A DNA stretch of 64,000 nucleotides, taken from Hygrocybe punicea. Its lineage: Eukaryota; Basidiomycota; Agaricomycetes; Agaricales; Hygrophoraceae. A program made the position numbers and the translations under genes. The stretch covers positions 4,209,590 to 4,273,589 of the forward strand of contig OY744471.1 in NCBI GenBank assembly GCA_963556145.1. Reading direction: 5' to 3'. The notes beneath the pieces were generated by a model. It was not told the origin of the DNA. It worked only from the letters and a program-made list of their open reading frames with translations, and searched no databases. This document shows positions 47,097 to 58,530 of the stretch, piece after piece (positions within the stretch are counted from its first letter, which is position 1; every line of letters starts with the position of its first letter).

Positions 47097-48333
47097 ACAC
47101 TCGATTGTGCAGCTCCGGCAGGAATAGATGTCGTTTCCCTACTTGAGTTTAATGGCGCCAAACGATCGGTCCTGGCCAAAGCAGCAGCAGCATGGAACTT
47201 CTTCTTTTTTTGCACGAATGCATTTGGTGCTCGCTGGTCGGTCTTCAGGACGGTTTTAAATCAGAATGGTTTTTCACCGAGTTTCTGCCGTTGTGGTAGT
47301 GGTGCCTGTCATGTCACGTGACCTGGACCTTAGTCAGTAGCCAGTTCTGGATGTAGTAGACAGATCTCTATCCCATCCACCTCAGCCATTCCGTGCGATT
47401 CCGTCCCCGATCCCGAGAGGTCCCTCGGGACCACTCCACCGTTGCAACCAAAATTGGTGGACAGTCCGAAGTTCATCGAGTTTCATTTTCCACGGTTCCC
47501 ATAGTTCTACGTGAGAGGGAAAGTAGATATCCTCGATGTATTGGTTTCGATTTTGTCCAATTTTTCCCCATGGAACAGCGATGACGCTGTTGTTGCACAT
47601 CTGACCTTCAAATGAATATGAGTACAGTAAGCTTGGCCAACGTCGAGGTACGTACGATATGACATGGTCATCAGTGATCTAAACATGTTTCTTACATCGA
47701 CCAATGACATAGTTGACACATTCGGTACCATAGGAAAACCGTCCTCATCGATCTCAAGCTTGAACGGCAGGCTTTTGTCATATCTGGTCGTTGGACCACC
47801 ATCATCATCTTCACTGTCGGTCTTCACTCCATCGGATTCATCTGGAACACATTACATGGGAAAGATGGAACAATGGCTAATCGTACCGTCATGATTAAAA
47901 AGGGACCCCAAATGTTCATCCCATTTGGTCCAAATGTCATCCCCGTTATTTTTGAAGACGCCGATGAACTTCTTGTGTACTGGGGCCGGTGTCTCGAACC
48001 TCACAGGAAGGGAAGATAAGTACGTGATTGACACAAAGCAAGAATCGACCCACTTTCCTTTGGTTACAGTCCCATCTTTGTCTTCATATCCCACCAACAT
48101 GAATATTTTTACTCCCATCTGCTCATCTATGTCCTTCATAAACTTCATCGCCGTCTTACCGAAATCTTTTGCTGCTTGGCTGGATAAGGTAGAAGATTAG
48201 CATCATGCAGACGAAAGAAGATTATTAGTACCGTCATTTGACTTCCAAGGGTGGACCTTGCTGGTTCCAGGCATCGGCAAGAGCTTCAAATTCTTGTTTT
48301 TTCTCTTCGGTCAAGGAATTGTAAATATCACTC

Positions 48334-49642
48334 TAGTGTTGCCGTAGTTCGGTTCCGAACCTAGCCGAACCCGGTTCAAACCCCGAACCGAACCCGAGGT
48401 TCAGTCTAAGTTCAGCCAAGTGCTGAACCGGACCGCGGGTTCAGTTCCGGGTTTCAAGGCCCGCCGGATTTCCTGAACGGCTCCAAACCGCGTCCAAACC
48501 GCGAACGCAGCTATTTTTACGGTATTTATTTCATTTGTTTTTCGTATTTCTTGACTTACTATTTCGTGTTAAATGGTATCATGTGACCGGCCGTGACCGT
48601 GTAGCTTTCACGCAACACAACATCAACACGCAACACAACATCAACACTCAACGCGAAGGTCAGTTTCAAGCTTTTCTTAACTTTACTAATGTCATTTGCG
48701 ACAGGGAACTCGACCGCGACCATGTCGCGGCCACACCCATCTTGGCACAAGATGGATGCCAACGCCAACCCAATGCCAACGGACGCGCGACAGCTGCAAC
48801 ACCACCACCACCACCACCACCACCACCACCAGCGGCGGCAACAGAAATGGGAACGGCTATGGCAACCAGGCAACGACGATGGCAACGGCCAGCAGCAGCA
48901 GCAACAGCAGAAGCAGCAGCAGCAGCAATAGAAGCAGCAGCACTGGCAGCAACGGCAGCAGCAACAGAAGCAGCAGCGCCAGCAGCAACGGATGCACGAC
49001 AGCTGCAACACCACCACCACTACCACCAGCGGCGGCAACAACAACGGCAACGACAACCACGACGGCCAGCAGCAGCAGCAGCAGCAACGGCAACGGCAAC
49101 GGCAGCGGCAGCAGCAACGGCCACGACAGCAGCGGCAGCAGTGGCAGCAGCAACGGCGACGGCAGCAGGAGCAGCGACGGCAGCGGCAGCAACGACGGCA
49201 GCAACGACGGCAGCAGTGACGGCAGCAGCAGCAACAGCGGCAACAGCGGCAACGGCGGCAACAGCAGCAACGCCACGGCAATGGCAGCAACGCCACGGCA
49301 ATGGCAGCAGCAGCAACAGCAGCAACGGCAGCGGCAGCAGCAGCAGCAGCAACAACGCCAACGGCCGCAGCAACAGCAGCAACGCGACGGCAGCAGCAGC
49401 AGCAGCAGCACCGGACGGCTCCCCCGCAGCCCAACTACCTCGCGAAGTGTAGCGCCGTATCAATTGATACGTGCCTGCCATTCGCGAGGAGAACGGAGCT
49501 CACGGGGTGAGCCAACCTCGGCGGGACGGTTCAATGCCGTCCGGGTCCAGGTTTGGCCATGCGCCAAACCGGACCCGAAGTTCAGTTCGCGGTTCCGCCA
49601 AAAAGGCTCGGAACCGGACCAAACTGAACTTCGGCAACACTA
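48334..49642. mobile_element. 1.3-kb hAT-like non-autonomous element
   Basis: The ends are inverted copies, TAGTGTTGCCG at 48334 and its complement ending at 49642. TATCACTC is duplicated exactly outside (48326-48333 and 49643-49650), the 8-bp size typical of hAT. Subterminal parts carry many GGTTC/GAACC motifs as in the 2.8-kb hAT. No transposase is encoded; the interior is the triplet-rich block. Confidence 0.88.
48795..49430. repeat. CAG/CAA/CCA/CGG triplet-rich block
   Basis: About 640 bases of near-uninterrupted trinucleotides, first CAC then CAG, CAA, ACG and GGC mixtures. The three-base periodicity removes stops in several frames on both strands, giving frames of up to 373 codons (plus, Gln/Ser/Asn-rich), 305 (plus, Ala/Thr-rich) and 291 (minus, Cys/Arg-rich). 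Because so many frames are open at once, none is likely a real protein. Confidence 0.9.
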
Positions 49643-50446
49643 TATCACTCCACGCTTTGCCATAGTGCTTGATGTAGCCAGGCTTTCCTCCGGTTTCTCC
49701 AGACAGCTCCACCGTCCTAGCGTCGATTTCCTTGGTCATGTTTTCTCTTGTAACCAACCTTGCATTCCACTTCTTTGTATATTTCGGAGCATCCTCAGTG
49801 TCGCTCTCCAATTTTGACCGATGATTGTGGTACCAAGTTTGAATTTTCTGTATTCATGGTATAATGCTGTTAGGCTTATCTGAAGGGTAGTATTAGAATA
49901 TACAGACCTGTTGCATATTTGGGGGCCATTGTGTGTTGGTTTGTTGTGCAGATTTTTTTTAAAGTTTCCTGATCCCTTTCAGGACACGAATACGATCTTC
50001 ACCAGTGGATCTCCTAAAATCAGGATAACCATCCTCGAGGATCTTAGTAAATTCTGGGGTGATCCACTTCATTTAGGCAAAAACTGAGGAGAATGAAGGC
50101 AAATGTCGTTGTCTGGAACAAAGGCAGAACGTCGTTGTCTGGAACAATGGAAGAATGCCTCGTGGTGAACATGAGGTGATGACAAATCACATGATTGATG
50201 GCAACAAATAGCAATGTGGATTACAAGTAGATGACTCAGGGGATTGCAAGTTGGTGCAGGATGTGATTAGGAGAATATGATGAATTGTGAATATTGATAA
50301 ATTCCAGAACACAAGGATAGAGGAGCAAGTACCAAATCTGTGGCACATGGCAAGGGGTGGGTAAGAGTCCAAAGATGTAAGGTGGGTATGTTCAGAGCAG
50401 GCCGAATGAACAGATACAACCCACCTGTTGCATTTGTGGCAACACT

Positions 50447-51262
50447 GTTCCATGGCCAGCCAAGATTCCCAGACCCGTTAGCCAATCCACCTTTCATGGC
50501 CAGCCAACATACACAGGGAAGTCGGCCAATCCATGTTCCATGGCCAGCCGAAATGCCCAGACCCATCGGCCAATCCACCTTTCATGGCCAGCCAAGATAC
50601 GTAGTCCGGTCGGCCAATCCATGTTCCATGGCCAGCCAAAATACCCAGCCAGGTCGGCCAATCCATGTTCCATAGCCAGCCAAGATACCCAGACCCGTCA
50701 ACCAATCCATGTTCCATGGCCAGCCAAAATACCCAGACCCGTCGGCCAATCCATGTTCCATGGCCAGCCAAAATACCCAGACCTGTCGGCCAATCCACGT
50801 TCCATGGCCAGCCGATATACCCAGCCAGGTCGGCCAATCCATGTTCCATGGCCAGCCAAAATACCCAGCCAGGTCGGCCAATCCATGTTCCATAGCCAGC
50901 CAAGATACCCAGACCCGTCGGCCAATCCATGTTCCATGGCCAGCCGATATACCCAGACCTGTCGGCCAATCCACGTTCCATGGCCAGCCGATATACCCAG
51001 CCAGGTCGGCCAATCCATGTTCCATGGCCAGCCAAGATACCCAGACCCGTCGGCCAATCCATGTTCCATGGCCAGCCAAGATACCCAGCCAGGTCGGCCA
51101 ATCCATGTTCCATGGCCAGCTGAAATACCCAGACGCGTCGGCCAATCCACCTTTCATGGCCAGCTGAAATACCCAGACGCGTCGGCCAATCCACCTTTCA
51201 TGGCCAGCCAAGATACCCAGCGCAGTTGGCCAATCCATGTTCCATGGCCAGCCAATATATCC
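50447..51262. repeat. 44-bp minisatellite, about 18-19 copies
   Basis: The monomer contains TTCCATGGCCAGCC, a short variable stretch (AAATACCCAGACCCGT and relatives) and CGGCCAATCCATG. Successive CCATGGCCAGCC landmarks lie 44 bases apart over most of 50452-51248. At least four frames, on both strands, stay open across most of the array, since the monomer holds no stop in those frames. Two monomer subtypes (CAGACCCGTCGG and CAGCCAGGTCGG) alternate in blocks, a sign of unequal exchange. Confidence 0.92.
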
Positions 51263-51707
51263 CTCTGCTTCGGCCAACCCATGCTTCTCCGAACATGGAA
51301 CCCTTGGCCAAGCCATCTGCCCTGGAGAAAGATATTGGTCAGCTGAGATAAGCCAGCCCACTTGGAGTGGGAATTGTCCATCTCGGCTGACCCATGTATC
51401 ATGGAAAAGATATGCTGAAAGGGCTCGTGTCTGACAGCATGTTTTAGATGAATGCTGACACTTTCATCATGTAGTCGACATAGATCTGAATGGTGGATGC
51501 CTCCTGGTCTGTGATTACTGCCCACGTTCGGTTTGCAATGCATGTATTTTCATCCCCACATATTTGGATACCACGTCCACAGTCTTTATCTGCCCAATGT
51601 GTCATGAGTTGAATTTCAAAGGCCCTCATCATGACCCGTTCTATGTAGGTGTGTCAATAATGCTTGACGACTTCAACTCTAATCATGATTCATTACTGAC
51701 TTAGGCA
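51263..51707. other. Gap with a short minus-strand remnant
   Basis: Sequence following the satellite shares GGCCAA/CAGCC words with it to about 51380. A minus-strand open stretch at 51632-51444 (AFEIQLMTHWADKDCGRGI, IANRTWAVITDQEAST) looks like one exon of a repeated family, with no partner exons found. Confidence 0.3.
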
Positions 51708-52580
51708 ATGTACACGTTGAATGGCCCAGCATACGTTGGTAGTTCCCTCAACCCCACCGCCCATGTACCTGCAATGACGTCTCCCACTCAAATTGCCCAT
51801 TCCTTTCAAATGCACACCCATTCCCAAGTCTCCAACAATACCGTCCTGATCCTGCACTTTGTGCTGTCCAGGACGTCTCATGCTGGTACACCCGCTAACG
51901 TTCTTGCTGCATACATGTCAGGCTTTCTGGGAGAGTCAACTCTTGAGTTCGCTGAGGTTGAGTTTGATCTTTCGGACGACTCCAACTTTGAGCCGCATGC
52001 GAAACGAGTTTCCAACCTTTGTCGCAAGTACCTGTATGTTTATAATTATCACATACTATACTGCTTCACCTGCTGAATTAAATACCAGACACCATGCATC
52101 TCGACTTGTTGTTTTTATAATGACACATTCCCATGACAACACCGGTGATCTGTTCATTGGTCCAAATCTGTGTGCCTCTGTAACTGAAGTGAGTTTGTTT
52201 GTTTTTTGTGCTCCATTTTTCTAATTACTTGCATTAAACATTAGTTTTTCAATCTCCTGATCCCCCGGAGGGTTGTAGGCTTTTTTCGTGAGCGGGATGT
52301 CACCGTTTGGGTGATGTCATGTGGTGCTTTGGTCAAAATGCCTGAGAGCTACCAGGACTTGGCTGGGGTGGTGAAACAGTATGTTTTTTCATCTTCGGTT
52401 TCAACAAAGCTAAGTGCTTTGTATTATGTTTTAAATTTGACAATTCTCACCATCAACTTGATCATCAGCGTGGCGCAAAGGAACCTTGTTGAACGGTTCT
52501 CATTTGAACATGCGATTCACGACACGGTGCTGACAGTTTTTTCAATTGGCCACCATACTGATATCGTATATATTCAATAT
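51708..52580 (+). pseudogene. Remnant resembling the C-terminal CHAT-like domain of a mushroom multicopy family
   Basis: Exons 51708-52033, 52089-52188 and 52244-52379 join in phase and encode EFAEVEFDLSDDSNFEPHAK, HHASRLVVFIMTHSHDNTGD and VTVWVMSCGALVKMPESYQD. A further open piece at about 52476-52580 encodes RFSFEHAIHDTVLTVFS with GHHTDIVYI. The order and the CGALV / GHHTDIVY words recall proteins with caspase-like CHAT domains that are multiplied in Agaricomycetes; this is from memory and unverified. No complete gene can be assembled and the connection to the last piece is unclear. Confidence 0.4.
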
Positions 52581-53331
52581 TCCGGTGACGTTCTCAAGGG
52601 TACTCGCAATACTTGGTGCCACCCCAAAATCCGCCCATGGGGACAACAACTCAAATTCGATCTTGGTCTTTTTCTCGACAATGGTTGGATGGATTGAAAG
52701 CTGGCACTTGTGGAACCCATGTCTTCCCATTCATCCACCATGCACGACAAGAAAATACCATTGATCCCTGGAATGATCTCAGCTGTCAGGAGTGCCAGTT
52801 CCTGTTCCAAGTCCACCATGGTGGCTACACCAATGTTTTTAAACTTCACAAATGCCTTGGACTTGGTATTTTGACCAGCCAAGCCCTGAAGCTCCGTTAT
52901 TTCCTCAAAAGATGGAAAATCCCCCAGAAACAAAAGCACATTTGTTGAGCAAGGTGCCCAGTCAATGTGGTCATTATCTGAGTATGTTTAGTGGAATAAT
53001 CTTGGCAACCCAAGCAAAATTTTCTCATCCTCCCAAACATGCCTTGAAAAACCTTGTGTCTCCATTTCAACTGTATACACGGCATGGTGTAATATGGCTT
53101 GCCCAAACTGATCAACATCATGTAGAACTCCAGCAGGTTGTCACTCGTGCACAGACTGGTATACTGGCTGCTTTTCTTTACAGACTGGACTGCAGCCTCC
53201 ACCACCTTTTGATATGCATTATACCCTTGTCATTTTGTGATCATGAGAGATTTAAACATATTGAGCAATTTTTCCTCCATGGTCTTGCAATAAATGTGGA
53301 GAGTTTCATTTCTCAACAACAAATCCCATGA
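52574..53331 (-). pseudogene. Unrecognised minus-strand gene remnant
   Basis: On the minus strand one open part (about 53280-53090) encodes KVVEAAVQSVKKSSQYTSL and FYMMLISLGKPYYTM, and another (52939-52574) encodes LFLGDFPSFEEITELQGL, VDLEQELALLTAEIIPG and GIFLSCMVDEWEDMGS. They could be exons of one gene separated by short introns near 53080 and 52960, but the phases were not all reconciled. No domain recognised. Confidence 0.35.
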
Positions 53332-53610
53332 CTATCTTACCGTGTTTCTGAATTGTCTCTGTCCCATGATCCACTGGAGCAACCAACCAGGCCTAGGCCA
53401 AAAACACAAAAGAAAACTCACTAGATCTGTACAAGACCACCATTCACTTTGAGCCAGCATGGTACTCTTGAAAGATAGGTGAGCTAATGTTGGCACTTTT
53501 CTTCTGGGCTGCCTTCCATTTCACTGTGAGTCTGGTAAGGAGTTGTTGTAGCACGTAACCCTGGTGGTGGCCAACAGGGGCTTTGACGTGGGGTTGATTC
53601 AACCCATGCT

Positions 53611-54600
53611 TTGTTCCAGAAGGTCCTCACCCATGTTTGCATTGTCTGTGAAGCTAGATGGTTCCACCCAATGATGGCCAAGCACCAGCACTGCCAGTTC
53701 ACCATGACCACCCACCATTTCCACCATACCATGACCCCCACTTCCAATATGAGTACCCGCACATGTACCCATACCCATCCCAACATTACCTGCCACAAGC
53801 TTACCAGCTGCAAGCTTACCTGCCTAATGTGTATGGCACACAAAGCTGTGAGTTATTAGTCAAGTATAACAATATACTCATAGTAACTGACACCTACTGG
53901 CTAACTCAGTCCCCAAACAGCCAACACCTCCACTGACAATGAGGCCAGGTGCTGACACTGTGCCACCTGTGCTTGTGAAGGCCCGAAGCAAGATTTCCCC
54001 ATTTTTAGGAGCCCCTTGTTGCTGCCCATAGCAATGAATACTGACTTACCACTCAACAAAGTCGACCCCATTCCCAAATTTGACCCTTTTAATGACATTG
54101 ACTTTAGTGATGTCAACATTGATGAAGAAGTGATAAATCAGCTTACCTTAGCTACATTTTTTGTCAATGATGATCACATTCTTCTCCATGTATCACTGTA
54201 TGCCATTTTCGAGCATTGATCTCATCAGCTTCCTACCTTCCTGGACATTGAGCAGCCTGAAATTGTATTGCCTGAAAAGCAATGGTACTTCTGGGTCAAC
54301 AATGTTCATCCTCACATTCCCGAGCAAGAATTGGCATTGTAATTCTTCTGCATGCAACACTTCAGCACTGAGGGCATCAGCAGTCTCGAGTTGGTTAGGC
54401 TGATCACATCCACATCCATAAAAACTTATGTCAAGTACAGCAGCACACCCAGGGTATTCTTTGTCCCATACATATCCCTTGACTCCCTCACAGCAGCTCA
54501 TTTTCCACAGAGCTTAGAGTCTCCACAAATCCTACAAAGCAGACCTCCTCAAATGACTGCAACAGGAAGCCAAAGGGAAGGCTAAGGTGAAAGAGGAGAG
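53611..54600 (+). other. Pro/His-rich and acidic open stretches, doubtful coding
   Basis: Three pieces read like coding sequence on the plus strand: a Pro/His/Tyr-rich part (HHDHPPFPPYHDPHFQYEY) near 53720, NKVDPIPKFDPFNDIDFSDV near 54060, and LPTFLDIEQPEIVLPEKQW near 54225 with WVNNVHPHIPEQELAL before a stop. They may be exons of one transposon-linked gene, but no clean splice path joins them. Confidence 0.25.
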
Positions 54601-54828
54601 TGATTGAGGCAACTCAAATGTAGAAGATCAAAGAATGGATATTGAAGCCTGACAACCTTCACTACCACCAGTTCACCTTCATTTGTCAGTAGTCATTTCA
54701 ATTTTATTTTGGACAGTGTTATCATGATTCCCCTATGTGTCATCTGGCCATTGCCTTGTAGGATGCTCACTAGAATTAATAAAAGGGCAGAGTGAGCGCA
54801 AAGTTTTGTCTTTAGAGAGACTAAACTA

Positions 54829-55516
54829 TTACAGCGTATTTCAAAAACCTTGTCAGTAAGTGAAAAAAAAAAAAAAAAACCGAGGCAGCTTACGAAGCTG
54901 CTCGGCCACTTCCGGGCAACTGTGGCTGAAGCTCTTAAGTGACAAAAACAACTGTTCTCAAGCAAGAACAGGACTAATTGAGCTTGAGGGCATCAACCCC
55001 AGTTGGGTGAGGATGCATTACACCATTTTAGAATATTTTCTGTGTACATAAGTGCAAGTGGGTGTTGTCAGATGATTATCAGAGATATATTTCAGTCATG
55101 TATCAATTTGGATACCATTACTCACTCAAATAATACTGAAATTGTTCTAAGTAAATTCAAAGCATTTATAATAACTATACATTTGTTTAAGAATTTTTTG
55201 GATGCTCTCTAAGCTCACCATAAATCTTTTATACAATTCATCCATGGAGATTTCCTTTTTTGGGTGAGCAACATGGTTTCTCATTAGAATTATCTGATGT
55301 ACACAGAAAATATTCTAAAATGGTGTAATGCATCCTCACCCAACTGGGGTTGATGCCCTCAAGCTCAATTAGTCCTGTTCTTGCTTGAGAACAGTTGTTT
55401 TTGTCACTTAAGAGCTTCAGCCACAGTTGCCCGGAAGTGGCCGAGCAGCTTCGTAAGCTGCCTCGGTTTTTTTTTTTTTTTTCACTTACTGACAAGGTTT
55501 TTGAAATACGCTGTAA
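54829..55516. repeat. Inverted repeat with 220-bp arms
   Basis: Arms 54829-55049 and 55297-55516 are almost exact complements, separated by 247 bp. The left arm begins TTACAGCGTATTTCAAAAAC and contains a run of about 16-18 A; the right arm holds the matching T run. The near identity of the arms points to a recent duplication or ongoing exchange. No gene is inside. Confidence 0.9.
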
Positions 55517-56334
55517 GTACACTTGTGATGTAAATAATTTGAAGGCAGAGGAAATCCTAATGTGACACTTTGCAGTTGATGAGAAATCAGAATAAAAGAA
55601 AAGGAGATTTGTGGGAAATAATCCACAACCGGAGAGTTTCCAAGAGAACATCAAATATTGTGTCAAGAAATCATCCCTAAAATTATTATTTGAGAGCTTT
55701 TGAGTGAGCAGAAATGGCTGGAAGAGTCAGAAAAATTAAAGTTTAAGTGAACAAACACCAAGTAAACAAACACCAAGTGAACAAACACCAAGTGCTCACC
55801 AGAGATGAGAATGGGATGGTGGATAGGTCACAGAAATTTGATCAGTGTCAAGCTGCTATGTAACTATGACTTGAGAGGACCTCAGCAACATTTCTTGGGT
55901 CTGAATTTGACCAAATGTCTAGCAGAAATTGTTACATATCTGATGGTATCAACAAGCAAGTACTTAACATTACAACAACCATAACATACCTGGACCACTC
56001 TGTACCACCAGCATCTCAGCCTTTTCTGCTTCCTGTGCATTAGGTTTCCCCAAGAACACCATTTCCTACCTAGGCATATGGTACTAGGATACCATATCCC
56101 ACCTTATTGTACCAGCATACCATTTCCTTACCCAGGCATGTGGTACCAGAATACCATATCCCTGCCCTAAGATATAGTACCAGCATACCATTTCCCTGGC
56201 CAGGCATATGGTATCAAGAAACTATCCTTATAAATACTGTGACATATGGTACTAGGATACCATAATGCTTACTGTAACTGTATTTGTACAACTGGTTGTA
56301 CATGGAATTTGGTGACAGGATGTGGATGACCTTA
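55517..56334. other. Gap with two small tandem repeats
   Basis: A direct repeat of 17 bases (AACAAACACCAAGTGA and variants) occurs three times near 55750-55795. Around 56050-56230 a unit of 60-68 bases with ATACCATTTCC and GGCATATGGTACYAG is repeated about three times. No convincing gene. Confidence 0.5.
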
Positions 56335-57092
56335 AGTGACTGTTTTGTACAGTCAAAGTATTTGCACATTTGAGTACAATTGAGCAAAACCCAAGATTCT
56401 TTCACCTATAACTCAACACACACTACATATTGGGGTAGGGTATATAGACATAATTTGAAGGAAATGATATGTTCTATATTTCTTCCTAATATACTGTAAT
56501 GTTTGGGGCAAGATTAAAGCTGATATGGGATGTAAAGGGTCTTCATTGCATGGACTAGAGCAAGATTTATGTATGGTTGTTTTGGAGGAATTGAAGTTTG
56601 ATAGATTCTATACAACTTTTCTCATTACACTTTAAAAAAATATTGAGCAGTTACAGAGATATGAGGCAAGGAAAACAGGCCAATTCAGCCACATTTAGGA
56701 GAAGTAGCAGCCAAATCTGGTAAATCACTGTAAATGTGCCTGAATTGGCCTGTTCCTTGCCTCATATTTCTGTAACTGCTCAATCTTTTTTTAAAGTGTA
56801 ATGAGAAAAGTTGTAGAGAATCTATCAAGCTTCCATTCCTCTAAAACAATCATATGTAAAAATCTTGCTCTAGTCCATGCAATGAAGACCCTCTACATCC
56901 AATATCAGCTTTAATCTCACCCCAAACATTACGGTATATTAGGAAGAAATATAGAACATATCATTCCCTTCAAATTATGTCTATATACCCTACCCTAATA
57001 TGTAGTGTATGTTGAGTTACAGGTGAAAGGATCTTGGGTTTTGCCCAAATGTGCTCAAATGCACAAATACTTATTGTACATGACTGTACAGC
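56335..57092. repeat. ~760-bp foldback element
   Basis: Two arms of roughly 350 bases, about 56335-56690 and 56735-57092, are near-complements around a centre close to 56712. Matching landmarks include GGCCAATTCAG near the centre, TCCATGCAATGAAGACCCT in the middle of the right arm and CAAAACCCAAGATYCTTTCACC near the outer ends. The element carries no coding capacity. The right arm is abutted by the hAT-like MITE at 57093. Confidence 0.85.
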
Positions 57093-57404
57093 TAGTGTAT
57101 TGCATGGGTACAGGTAGACCCGTGGGTTTTGCCATGGGTATAGCCTTGGGTAGGGTACAGGTACAGATTCCTGGACCCACCAGCTTTTTTTTAAGCCCTG
57201 GATCATCCAAAATGGTCTGAGCTAGATATGCTCAAAATACCTTATTGGAGTATTTTGAGCATATCTAGCTCAATACTTGACTGTTTTGGACAATCTGGGG
57301 CTTAAAATGATGGGTAAAACCTGCAGGTATTGTACCCATGGGTACAATGGGTGTGGGTATGGGTACAGCCAAAAATACCCGGGGGTTACCCATGCAATAC
57401 ACTA
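57093..57404. mobile_element. 312-bp hAT-like MITE
   Basis: Inverted ends TAGTGTATTGCATGGGTA, with exact duplication of TGTACAGC at 57085-57092 and 57405-57412. The interior contains many GGGTA and ATGGGT words and a central inverted repeat (TATTTTGAGCATATCTAG and complement). The TAGTGT end matches those of the two larger hAT-like elements in the window. Confidence 0.9.
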
Positions 57405-57412
57405 TGTACAGC

Positions 57413-58522
57413 ACATTGCCCCCTCTTTGGCCTGAATCCTATAGGTGTGGACTTTGGTAAGAAATCAAATAAATTAAATCAAAAAGAAAAGAGTGGAAAA
57501 GGAGGAAAGAGTGTTAATTAAATACCTGCCTTCATATTATCTCCACCACCCTAATCCATTATTATCTCAGTGCTTGAGACCTAAACCAAAATTTTGGCTG
57601 CACCAAAGCCAAAGCCTAAAGGCACATGACTTACAATTTGAACATCACATTTTGCTACAATGCTCAATAGCAAAAAGAATTCAAACTTGTCTTGCTTATG
57701 GGTATAATTGACACTCTTGATGAAATCTATGTCCCTTGAGTAACAACCAATTTTTCATTTACACCTTCACCATGACAAATACTTCACAAATTTATATTAT
57801 TAAATTGTGCAGGTTTTTGAGAGTCCCATAAGTTTTGCAAAATTTGTATTGATTTTGAATTAAATAAATATCCAGAAATTTCTCAGGTGCTCTTCATGTC
57901 TTTCACTACAAAATTGCCTAAAAATCTAAGCAATTCAGGTAGAACAAGATCAAATGATCAAAAAATACTAAAACTCATAGCTTTTCATTCCTTTAGCCAT
58001 GTAGCCAACTGACAATTTTCTTTCATACCAAATTATTTCAAAGTTGAAAAATCTGTGCAAAGTGCACAAAATCATACTTTTTGTGAACAGCTTTGCATAT
58101 GTGCATTCAAATTCAAACTTTCAGGCCAGGTAATATAGCCATGGATGTTTACAACAAATGTCAAACAGAAAGGAGATTTGTCCAAAATCTGCCTAGAATT
58201 GAGTGAATGGAGGTAAAGAAACAAGACCTTGATCTCAGCTTGAAATACTTGCCATAAATAGAAGGGTGACTTCCTCAATATTCCCCCAAGTAATATCCAA
58301 GCAAGATTACATGTCTGTCTTACTGGACTATTGGCCGAGTTTACATTTTCAAACTCAGTTATGTTTCAAACTTAGTTTGGATCCTAGTTGTGACAGGACT
58401 GCCTCCTTTATACCTGGCGGTTCGGGACTGTCCGTATCACGTGCGTGTTCTACACGCCACGCAAGTGGGACATACATATGATAATTGATAATTATAAGGT
58501 GTCAGGAAGATCAAGACTGGTA
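57413..58522. other. AT-rich gap, nothing recognised
   Basis: About 1.1 kb of AT-rich DNA with only short open stretches on both strands and no domain, repeat or RNA gene that I can support. Confidence 0.4.
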
Positions 58523-58530
58523 CTGATAGC

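Larger units (their letters stand above)
47382..50072 (-). pseudogene. Multicopy-family gene with homeodomain-like start, split by a hAT-like insertion
   Basis: The gene starts at MKWITPEFTKILEDGYPDF (50072). The exon reading IQTWYHNHRSKLESDTED resembles the third helix of a homeodomain (consensus IQTWFxNRR). The frame then runs through NARLVTRENMTKEIDA and GKPGYIKHYGKAWSD to 49651. There the 1.3-kb element 48334-49642 is inserted. The frame resumes on the far side with NSLTEEKKQEFEALADAW, then an intron, MKFMKDIDEQMGVKIFMLVG, and later exons ending with AVPWGKIGQNRNQYIED and LRTVHQFWLQRWSGP near 47382. With the insertion and one copy of its duplication removed, the two halves meet in frame. 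A TGA follows QGPPLEVK just before the next donor, and the first exon junction (a run of A near 49965) is not clean. The family is repeated in mushrooms; function unknown. Confidence 0.7.

Noticed and set aside
48535..49817. Long open frames of 291-373 codons on both strands
   Set aside because: They arise from the triplet-rich block inside a hAT-like element; several frames are open at once and the compositions (all Ala, all Cys/Arg, all Gln/Ser) are typical of translated CAG/CGG repeats.
50478..51361. Tryptophan-rich tandem-repeat proteins of 238-268 codons
   Set aside because: Frame openness follows from the 44-bp satellite monomer and is present in at least four frames on both strands.
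53484..53843. Minus-strand Trp/Val-rich 119-codon frame
   Set aside because: Antisense of a Pro/His-rich stretch; composition unlike a folded or membrane protein and no neighbouring exons.
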